From contig PFSX01000037.1 in assembly GCA_002789275.1 (NCBI GenBank), positions 1 to 7,892 on the forward strand: a DNA stretch of 7,892 bases, in the 5' to 3' direction. The DNA comes from Candidatus Huberarchaeum crystalense. GTDB taxonomy: Archaea > Huberarchaeota > Huberarchaeia > Huberarchaeales > Huberarchaeaceae. The first letter of the stretch is position 1, and every line of letters begins with the position of its first letter. The position numbers and the translations under genes are program-made. Positions 1 to 5,285 of the stretch are shown here, piece by piece. The notes under the pieces are model-generated. The model was not told where the DNA came from, made no database searches, and was given only the letters and a program-made list of their open reading frames with translations.

Positions 1-73
1 TTTATCTATCTTTTTAATAAAATATTTATAAGCTCTCAATTTATTTTATTTATCTTTTTAATATTTTATTTAT
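1..73. repeat. Imperfect direct repeat upstream of cbf5
   Basis: Bases 1-29 and 45-73 match at 25 of 29 positions with an offset of 44. The best-conserved core is about 18 bases around TATCTTTTTAATA (bases 7-19 and 51-63). The repeat fills the whole AT-rich leader of cbf5. It could be a duplicated promoter element, but low complexity alone could also give such a match. Confidence 0.4.
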
Positions 74-80
74 CTGCAAT

Positions 81-893
81 ATGTATGAAAAACTTATGGT
101 TAAAGGCGTTATTTTTTTGTATAAACCTGTTGGCTTAACATCATCTCAAACACTCGAAAAAGTCAAACAAAAACTTGGAGTAAAAACAGGTGGATACCAC
201 GGTACGCTTGATGCAAATGTAGATGGTGTGTTAATAATTGCTGTTGGAAAAATAACCCCTGTTTTGCAATTCATAAGTAGGCAAGACAAGGAATATGTTG
301 GCAAAATAAAATTCCACAAACAAGTTACAGAAGAGCAAATTAAAACAGGTTTTGAAAAGTTCACAGGAGAAATAGAGCAAATTCCGCCAGTTAAATCAGC
401 AGTAAAAAGAGTGCTACGGAAGAGAAAAATATATTTTTTTGAATTTTTGGATTTTAAAAATAATGTCGCTGGTTTTCGAGTAAAATGCGAAGCAGGAACT
501 TATATTCGAAAACTATGTTATGATGTTGGCGAATTTTTGGGTGTTGGCGCGCAAATGCTATCTCTTCAAAGAACAGCAAGCGGGGATGTAAAAATTGAAG
601 ATTGTGTAAAAATTGAAGATTTGCAAGAAAGCGATTTAAAGCCAAAAGAAGTTTTGCTAAAAAATTATAAAAAAGCAGTTGCGAAAAATGATAAAATTCA
701 ACAGATTGTGCAAGGAAAACAGATTTATGCTGACTTTTTTGATGAGTTTGACAAAACAATTAAAACAAACGAAACTTTTACAGTTTATGATAATAAAAAT
801 CAAGCAATAAGTATGATGGAAGCTCTGCAAGATTTTTCAAACTCTAATTCATTTGAAATTGTGGCTAAAATTATTAGGAATTTTACTAATTAA
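81..893 (+). CDS. cbf5: Cbf5/dyskerin-type RNA pseudouridine synthase (short form)
   Basis: Converts uridine to pseudouridine in rRNA as the catalytic subunit of H/ACA guide RNPs and, in archaea, can also act on tRNA position 55. The TruB-family catalytic motif GTLD is at residues 41-44, with Asp44 as the nucleophile. Cbf5-like blocks follow: RQDKEYVG (67-74), PPVKSAVKRVLRKRKIY (102-118), CEAGTYIRKLC (136-146) and GVGAQMLSLQRTASG (154-168). The SAVKR...RKR block points to Cbf5 rather than bacterial TruB. Residues about 196-268 look like a diverged PUA domain. The length of 270 is below the roughly 330 usual in archaea; the N-terminal extension found in other Cbf5 proteins is missing, so the chain starts almost at the catalytic core. 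Position 81 is the first in-frame ATG, Met6 at position 96 is an alternative, and no SD precedes either. The motif reads LDA-NVDG where LDP-xxTG is usual. Family call is firm. Confidence 0.93.
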   Translation: MYEKLMVKGVIFLYKPVGLTSSQTLEKVKQKLGVKTGGYHGTLDANVDGVLIIAVGKITPVLQFISRQDKEYVGKIKFHKQVTEEQIKTGFEKFTGEIEQIPPVKSAVKRVLRKRKIYFFEFLDFKNNVAGFRVKCEAGTYIRKLCYDVGEFLGVGAQMLSLQRTASGDVKIEDCVKIEDLQESDLKPKEVLLKNYKKAVAKNDKIQQIVQGKQIYADFFDEFDKTIKTNETFTVYDNKNQAISMMEALQDFSNSNSFEIVAKIIRNFTN

Positions 894-904
894 ATTATAA
901 TGAC

Positions 905-914
905 TATATATATT
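905..914 (+). promoter_or_regulatory. TATA-like element for the 938-2259 operon
   Basis: TATATATATT is centred about 28 bases before the ATG at 938. That is the distance expected when transcription starts at or next to the start codon. No SD motif lies before the ATG, which fits a leaderless message. In such AT-rich sequence the match is suggestive only. Confidence 0.45.
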
Positions 915-937
915 ACAACAAAATCTTTAAAAAACAT

Positions 938-1327
938 ATGATAAAAATAAAAAGCAATAATAGTGAGGTGATTAATAAAAAAACCAGAAAATTAAATGAA
1001 AATGTAAATAATAAAATCAAAAAAAAAACCAGAAAATTAAAATACAATCTTGAAACAAAATTTCAAAACAGTATTTTTAGAAAAAATAATAGTTATAATA
1101 ATGTGAACAAAAACAACAAAAAAATCAAATTATATGGTTTAACTGATATAAATAAAAACCTTTATATTAAAATACAAGCAATTGTTTTTATTTTAATTAT
1201 AGGTATCTTTGTTTGGTGTTTGTTAAATGAAGTTTCGAAGACAATCATAGTATTTATTAGTATTATAGCAATCTTGAAACTTGTTGAAACTTATTTTGCC
1301 TTAACAAAATGGTCCAAAAACAATTAA
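938..1327 (+). CDS. Small Lys/Asn-rich two-span membrane protein, unknown function
   Basis: I do not recognise this 129-residue protein. Residues 1-65 are strongly basic and Asn-rich, and contain KKTRKL twice (14-19 and 29-34, period 15), which suggests a small internal duplication. Two hydrophobic segments follow at about 79-98 and 102-122, ending in a short basic tail. The expected topology is a hairpin with both ends in the cytoplasm, where the positive N-terminal arm could bind nucleic acid or ribosomes; that is inference. It has a TATA-like element but no SD. Its TAA stop is three bases before the Dph2 start, so it is probably co-transcribed with the split dph2. Confidence 0.7.
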   Translation: MIKIKSNNSEVINKKTRKLNENVNNKIKKKTRKLKYNLETKFQNSIFRKNNSYNNVNKNNKKIKLYGLTDINKNLYIKIQAIVFILIIGIFVWCLLNEVSKTIIVFISIIAILKLVETYFALTKWSKNN

Positions 1328-1330
1328 AAT

Positions 1331-1615
1331 ATGGCTTACAAATTAGAATTATACAAAATTATTGCTGAAATTAAAAAATCAAAAGCAAAAATTGTTCTTC
1401 TGCAATTTCCTGACGGCCTAAAAATGCAAGCAATAAACACAGTAAAAAAAATAGAAGCAAAAACAAATGCAACAATAATTATTTGGTATGGCAGTTGCTT
1501 TGGCGCGTGCGATGTTCCTGTTTTGCCGCAAAAAATTGAAGAACAAATTGATCTGTTTATTCAGTTTGGTCACAACAATAAAACTTTGAAAATGGGTCAA
1601 CAAGGAGTAAAATGA
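1331..1615 (+). CDS. dph2: Diphthamide synthase Dph2, N-terminal domain (split gene, part 1)
   Basis: Dph2 carries out the first step of diphthamide synthesis, moving the 3-amino-3-carboxypropyl group of S-adenosylmethionine to a histidine of elongation factor 2 through a [4Fe-4S] cluster. This 94-residue ORF covers only the first of the three Dph2 domains. It has the conserved LLQFPDGLK (23-31) and GSCFGACD (54-61), where Cys60 matches the first of the three cluster cysteines, and DLFIQFGH (74-81), which closes the domain. The frame then ends in TGA at 1613-1615. The next ORF begins at 1612 in the -1 frame, giving an ATGA overlap. The rest of the enzyme lies there. It starts three bases after the preceding small membrane protein, without an SD. 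Confidence 0.88.
   Translation: MAYKLELYKIIAEIKKSKAKIVLLQFPDGLKMQAINTVKKIEAKTNATIIIWYGSCFGACDVPVLPQKIEEQIDLFIQFGHNNKTLKMGQQGVK
1602..1607 (+). promoter_or_regulatory. Shine-Dalgarno before the second Dph2 ORF
   Basis: AAGGAG lies four bases before the ATG at 1612, inside the end of the first Dph2 ORF. The other genes outside the 3300-5170 block have no such motif. It therefore supports the ATG at 1612 as a true initiation site rather than a by-product of a frameshift error. Confidence 0.6.
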
Positions 1616-2259
1616 ATAGAATTTTTATTTCTGCAAAAAGCGACATCAAACTCCACAAACTGATCAGCGAATCAATAAAAAAAATAAAAAAATATAAAAA
1701 AGTGGGTCTAATAACAACAATTCAACATCTACATATATTGCCTAAACTTGAGAAACAATTAAGTGCGCGCAAATTCAAAGTTTTAATAGGCGGACAAGTA
1801 CTAGGATGCAATATAAAAAATGCAAAAAAAATTGAGAAAAAGATTGATGCGTTTGTTTATTTTGGTTCAGGTATGTTTCATCCGCTTGCTGTTGCATATG
1901 CCACAAATAAACCTGTATTTGTGATTGATTATGTTCTTAATAATGTTGTGCAAATTTCAAAAGAAGAGCGCGACAAATATTTGCAAAAAAAAATTATTGG
2001 GCGCGAACTAGCCAAACAAGCAACAACATATGGAATACTTGTAAGCACAAAACCAGGCCAAGAAAATTTGAAAACCGCACTTCAAATTAAAAAAAAGTTA
2101 GAGCAAAAAGGAAAAGAAGCAATATTGTTTCTCGGAGATTCGATTTTTCCACAAGAAGAACCAAACTTTTTACAAATTGAGTGTTGGATAAATACTGCAT
2201 GCCCGCGCATTATTGAAGATGCTTGGGAAAAAAATATTGTTAATATTGACGATTTTTGA
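1612..2259 (+). CDS. dph2: Diphthamide synthase Dph2, middle and C-terminal domains (split gene, part 2)
   Basis: Carries the second and third Dph2 domains. GGQVLGCNIKNAKK (60-73) places Cys66 at the second cluster cysteine. YFGSGMFHPLAVAYAT (83-98) is a typical middle-domain block. LVSTKPGQ (143-150) and CWINTACPRI (191-200) form the third domain, with Cys197 as the third cluster cysteine. All three ligands of the family are therefore kept across the two ORFs. The two parts sum to 309 residues against about 340 for Pyrococcus Dph2, with the shortfall mainly at the C-terminus, which stops soon after ACPRI. The start at 1612 is supported by the SD and the ATGA overlap. The two products would have to associate to rebuild the active site. 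A -1 slip on the A-run before the TGA, or a sequencing indel, would instead give one fused protein. Confidence 0.9.
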   Translation: MNRIFISAKSDIKLHKLISESIKKIKKYKKVGLITTIQHLHILPKLEKQLSARKFKVLIGGQVLGCNIKNAKKIEKKIDAFVYFGSGMFHPLAVAYATNKPVFVIDYVLNNVVQISKEERDKYLQKKIIGRELAKQATTYGILVSTKPGQENLKTALQIKKKLEQKGKEAILFLGDSIFPQEEPNFLQIECWINTACPRIIEDAWEKNIVNIDDF

Positions 2260-2302
2260 AGATATAATTATAAAAAAGCTAAAATCTTAAAGAGATTAAA
2301 GA

Positions 2303-2314
2303 AAATAAATATAT
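2303..2314 (+). promoter_or_regulatory. Possible TATA-like element for the RPA gene
   Basis: An AT-only stretch, AATAAATATAT, lies about 17 to 27 bases before the ATG at 2330 in the 70-base gap after dph2. There is no SD. The spacing suits a leaderless start, but the whole gap is AT-rich, so the exact element is uncertain. Confidence 0.3.
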
Positions 2315-2329
2315 TTTTATAAATAATAT

Positions 2330-3307
2330 ATGATTTCAGAAGAGATTGTTAAAGAAATAGCATCTGCGAGCAAAAAGGAAGAAACTGAAATAATGGAATT
2401 AATTAGGCGAAAGCAGGCTTTTTTTGAAAATTTAATATCTGAAGAAGGCGCGGCTCAAATTGTTGCCGCTGATTTGGGTGTTAAACTTGAAAAAAAACCA
2501 ATATCATTTAAGCCAATGAAAATAAGTGATATTATACAAAAAATGAGTAATGTGAACCTTGTTTGCAAAGTTGTGCGTATCTTTGAGCCAAGGCAATTTA
2601 AAACAGAAAAAGCAGAGGGTTTTGTTGGGGGTATAATTCTTGGAGATGAAACAGGTAGTATAAGGGTGGTTTTGTGGAACGAACAACTAACGCAAGTATT
2701 AGAGCAAATTAAAGAAGGTGATGTTTTGAGAATATCCAATGCATATGCGCGCGAAAATAACAGGAGCGACATTGAACTCCATTTTGGAACCACAACAAAA
2801 ATCGAAATAGATGAAAACACTACAATCAACAACATAAAATCATTTTCAAGCACACCTATAATTCCAATACGAATAATTAAAGAAGGGTATGTGCGAATCA
2901 AGGCAACAGTAATCCAAAAATTTGATCCAACATACTATATTGCAGACCCAGAAACAGGCAAAAAAGTCGCTGAAGGCACTTTTAATGCAGTAAACAGGGC
3001 AATATTAAATTTAATTATAGATGATGGAACAGGCAGTGTTAGAATAACTCTCTTTGGAGAAAGGGCAGAAGAAATTTTGAAGCAAAAAGACTTACTTGGA
3101 AGGGAATTTTATTTTGAAGGAAAAGCAACATACAACGAGCAGTTTGATCGCGTAGATGTTGTGGTAAATAAATGGGAACCTGTATTTGCAGTTGCTAGTG
3201 AAAGTTATATATCACCAACTGAAATTGTTGAAGATGAGGATGTTAGCGCGCCCGAGAAAACTTTAACAACAAAAGATGATAAAACAGAAGAAAAAGTCTA
3301 TGAGTAA
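2330..3307 (+). CDS. RPA-like single-stranded DNA-binding protein, two OB folds
   Basis: Binds single-stranded DNA during replication, recombination and repair (COG1599, the archaeal RPA1/RPA41 family). The 325 residues comprise a helical N-terminal region (about 1-52, with LISEEGAAQIVAADLGV at 35-51, typical of archaeal RPA), a first OB fold (about 73-160, with ILGDETGSIRVVLWNE at 103-118) and a second OB fold (about 185-285, with IIDDGTGSVRITLFGERAEEIL at 229-250). It ends in an acidic tail (about 296-325). The spot in the second OB fold where many relatives have a CPxCG zinc ribbon reads DPETG (206-210), and Cys79 is the only cysteine in the protein, so the zinc site is lost. It overlaps the start of the next small ORF by 8 bases. 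No SD precedes it. Confidence 0.9.
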   Translation: MISEEIVKEIASASKKEETEIMELIRRKQAFFENLISEEGAAQIVAADLGVKLEKKPISFKPMKISDIIQKMSNVNLVCKVVRIFEPRQFKTEKAEGFVGGIILGDETGSIRVVLWNEQLTQVLEQIKEGDVLRISNAYARENNRSDIELHFGTTTKIEIDENTTINNIKSFSSTPIIPIRIIKEGYVRIKATVIQKFDPTYYIADPETGKKVAEGTFNAVNRAILNLIIDDGTGSVRITLFGERAEEILKQKDLLGREFYFEGKATYNEQFDRVDVVVNKWEPVFAVASESYISPTEIVEDEDVSAPEKTLTTKDDKTEEKVYE

Positions 3308-3467
3308 GTTTTCACTAGAATATAAATATATAGAATCTCAGGAGTCAATGATTTCTCGCCAGCAATATTTATTTTCTGATTTAGCTCCAACAGGACCAAA
3401 ACAAGAATTCTTATATAATTTAAGAGGCAAAGAATATCTCAAAGAGAGGTTTAGCTTATGGAAATAG
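3300..3467 (+). CDS. Small ORF of 55 residues, unknown
   Basis: It starts at the ATG at 3300, overlapping the last 8 bases of the RPA gene, and ends in TAG at 3465-3467. An in-frame ATG at 3276 lies inside the RPA gene and is less likely. The protein is charged and soluble-looking, with RQQYLFSDLAPTGPKQEF (about 21-38) and an ending KERFSLWK. I do not recognise it. Its end overlaps the start of the glycosylase frame by 10 bases, and the SD for that frame lies inside it. This suggests a small gene translationally coupled to the glycosylase, or a leftover of one. Confidence 0.45.
   Translation: MSKFSLEYKYIESQESMISRQQYLFSDLAPTGPKQEFLYNLRGKEYLKERFSLWK
3446..3450 (+). promoter_or_regulatory. Shine-Dalgarno for the glycosylase frame
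   Basis: GAGGT lies seven bases before the ATG at 3458. It identifies that ATG as the original start of the glycosylase, upstream of the in-frame TAG. SD use contrasts with the leaderless-looking genes around the block. Confidence 0.5.
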
Positions 3468-4408
3468 AATTATCAAAAACAGATATCACTCCACCCTATA
3501 ATTTCGATTTTGTATTAACCCACTATAATATTTATCCCTAGGTTTCCGAGGAAGGAAAACTTATTAGAGTATTACAATTACGAAACGGCAAAATATGTGT
3601 AGCAGAGATTAAATCAGTAGGCACTGTGAATAATCCGAAGCTCGTAATTAGAATTGAACCCTCAAGAAATCTGCAGACAGAAGAACTTGTGGAAGTAAAA
3701 GAGATTATATCTTGGTGTCTAGGATTAAAAGAAGATTATAGAGCATTCTATGAAATGTGCGAGAAAGATAGGATTCTTAAGGCGGCGATGGAATCTCAAT
3801 ATAGTTCGAAAGGTAAAAGTTATCCTACTGTTTTTGAAGCGATAATAGGTGTTATCTGTGCTCAGAATATTCAATTTAAACGACTGTATTCTATGATGTA
3901 TAACTTATGTGCTAAACTTGGAGAAAGGGTCAAAATCGACGGGAAGGATTATTTTAGCTTTCCATCTCCACAAAATATTTCAAAAGTTCCTTTATCAACA
4001 ATTAGAGAATGTAAAGTTGGTTATAGAGATAAATTCATAAAAAAGATTGCTGAGATTATTGTAAAAGATAATATTAACTTAGAAAAACTCAAAAAATTAT
4101 CTACAGAAGAAGCACGCAAAGAATTATTAAAATTTCCTGGTATAGGTTCTTATACTGCAAATTTGGTGCTCTCGGTTGGTTTGCGAAGAAAAGATATATT
4201 ACACTTAGATCGATTTGTGAGGGAAGCAATGTATACTTTCTACTTTGATGGAGAGAAATTACCAGATGAATTGTTAATTGAATATGCCAATAAACATTGA
4301 TGCGGTTTTCAAAGTTTAGCTGTTGATGCTTTAACTACCAATACAGAAATATGGGCTAAGAAATTAGGCGTCGATTTTAAATTTAAAAGCAGGGCAAAAG
4401 GAGAATAA
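3458..4408 (+). pseudogene. AlkA-like HhH-GPD DNA glycosylase interrupted by in-frame TAG and TGA
   Basis: A single open frame of 316 codons with two stops inside it: TAG at 3539-3541 (codon 28) and TGA at 4298-4300 (codon 281). Read through, it resembles a base-excision repair glycosylase. It has an N-terminal beta region (PPYNFDFVLTHYN at codons 12-24), the helix-hairpin-helix FPGIGSYTANLVLSVG (codons 226-241), and the GPD-type HLDRFVRE (codons 249-256) with the probable catalytic Asp at codon 251. The position that is Lys in OGG1-type enzymes is Tyr, so a monofunctional AlkA-like enzyme is likely. After the TGA the frame continues into a conserved-looking end, ALTTNTEIWAKKLGVDF. The TGA falls where relatives usually have Trp. 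Without readthrough, only an ORF from GTG 3626 to 4300 remains, holding the catalytic core but no N- or C-terminus. Decay is the simplest reading; recoding is possible. Confidence 0.8.
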
Positions 4409-4560
4409 CAGTCTTAATTATAGGAGTCAGTAGTTTCCTCGGAAGGAAAGTAAATAAATATTTAGTAGAAGAAGGAATCAACACTATTGAAGACAATGAC
4501 ACGAGATTGGTTTCACCATTTTTTGGAGGCGGTTCAAATGACCAAAATATTGTTTCATGA
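4405..4560 (+). pseudogene. 51-codon ORF with an apparently lost start codon
   Basis: The frame runs from ATA at 4405 to TGA at 4558-4560 and reads (A/M)TVLIIGVSSFLGRKV at codons 1-16, then a soluble, Gly-rich end (FFGGGSND). It looks protein-like but I do not recognise it. It has no ATG, GTG or TTG near its beginning. ATA 4405-4407 overlaps the glycosylase stop TAA (4406-4408). A single G-to-A change would turn a classical ATGA stop/start overlap into the observed ATAA. The frame overlaps the AlaX start by 23 bases. It could also be chance reading. Confidence 0.3.
4525..4529 (+). promoter_or_regulatory. Shine-Dalgarno for AlaX
   Basis: GGAGG lies eight bases before the ATG at 4538. It fixes the AlaX start there rather than at the upstream in-frame ATG at 4487, because family similarity also begins at MTKILFHEDAYLKE. 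Confidence 0.6.
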
Positions 4561-5170
4561 AGACGCTTATCTAAAAGAGCGTCAAACAAAAGTGACTAAG
4601 ATAGAGGGGAATAGGGTTTTATTAGAAGAAACCATGTTTTTTCCTCAAACCTCAAATGAACCTGGAGATTTGGGCAAAATAAACGATTGTGAGGTTATAG
4701 GATTAAAGAAAGAAGGGGATGAGATTTGGCACATCCTAAACAAAGCACCACTATTTAAAAAAGGAGATACAGTTAACCTACAACTTGACTGGAACAAAAG
4801 ATATAAAAAGATGAGATTGCATTCAGCTTTACATCTATAGGTAGGAGTTTTTGATTTGCAATTCAAAGAAAGAGCTGTGGCGGGAGTAATAAAATCTGAT
4901 TCGGCTTATTTGGTTTTTAAACACGAATTAGCTGATGAGATAATTCAAAAAGCATTAGAGCAAGCAAATAAAGATATTCAAGAAGGGTTAGAAATCAAAA
5001 CTTATGAGGATAAGAAAAGAAAAGGTTTTAGATGGTGTCAGATTGGAAGTTATATTCCAATTCCTTGTGGTGGTCTGCATGTAAAAAATACAAAAGAAAT
5101 AGGAAGGCTAATTTTGAAAGAAAAAACAATTGAAACAGGAAAACAAAAACTTATAATAGAGGTAAGATAA
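4538..5170 (+). pseudogene. alaX: AlaX-type alanyl-tRNA editing protein interrupted by in-frame TAG
   Basis: AlaX proteins hydrolyse mischarged Ser- or Gly-tRNA(Ala) in trans and are related to the editing domain of AlaRS. The frame has 210 codons with a TAG at 4838-4840 (codon 101). Before it lie the barrel-like N-terminal part (MTKILFHEDAYLKE, then EPGDLGKI at 41-48) and the zinc motif HSALH, with His95 and His99. After the TAG the frame continues in register with VGVFDLQFKERAVAG, then CGGLH at 177-181 with Cys177 and His181 as the other two zinc ligands, followed by VKNTKEIG. All four ligands are present, so the only visible defect is the stop. The usual GGGQP-like loop reads TSNEP (38-42). 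AGGAG at 4843-4847 and TTG at 4856 could restart a 104-residue C-terminal piece. It lies in the atypical block after the glycosylase. Confidence 0.85.
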
Positions 5171-5190
5171 ATTGGCACATGTAAGAAAAC

Positions 5191-5209
5191 AGCAAATTTG
5201 CTTCTTTTT
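5191..5209. terminator. Candidate terminator between convergent alaX and dph6
   Basis: The perfect palindrome AGCAAATTTGCT (5191-5202) is followed by a T-run at 5205-5209. It lies 20 bases after the AlaX stop and before the 3' end of the convergent Dph6 gene. The stem is short, and archaeal termination relies mainly on T-tracts, so this is a modest call. Confidence 0.35.
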
Positions 5210-5285
5210 GACGCCGTTAAAACCGACGCGCAAGAAAAAAAACAGCAAGACAACGCAGCTTATGGTGATATTTTTAAGTTTATAT

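Noticed and set aside
1..80. CRISPR-like or origin-like repeats at the left edge
   Set aside because: Only two imperfect copies of a low-complexity AT stretch are present, without spacers or further units.
146..2901. Reverse-strand ORFs opposite cbf5, dph2 and RPA
   Set aside because: They lie fully inside well-supported genes on the + strand and have no recognisable motifs; they are by-products of low GC and codon bias.
3626..4300. Stand-alone 224-residue glycosylase starting at GTG 3626
   Set aside because: Family-like sequence continues in the same frame both upstream to the ATG at 3458 and downstream to 4408, so this is the middle part of an interrupted gene and not a natural protein.
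4487..4537. Upstream ATG at 4487 as the AlaX start
   Set aside because: The added residues are not AlaX-like; the GGAGG and the family N-terminus both point to 4538.
3539..4840. Pyrrolysine coding as the full explanation of the in-frame stops
   Set aside because: It could explain the two TAGs but not the TGA at 4298, and nothing else in the window supports it. It is kept only as a test within the main finding.
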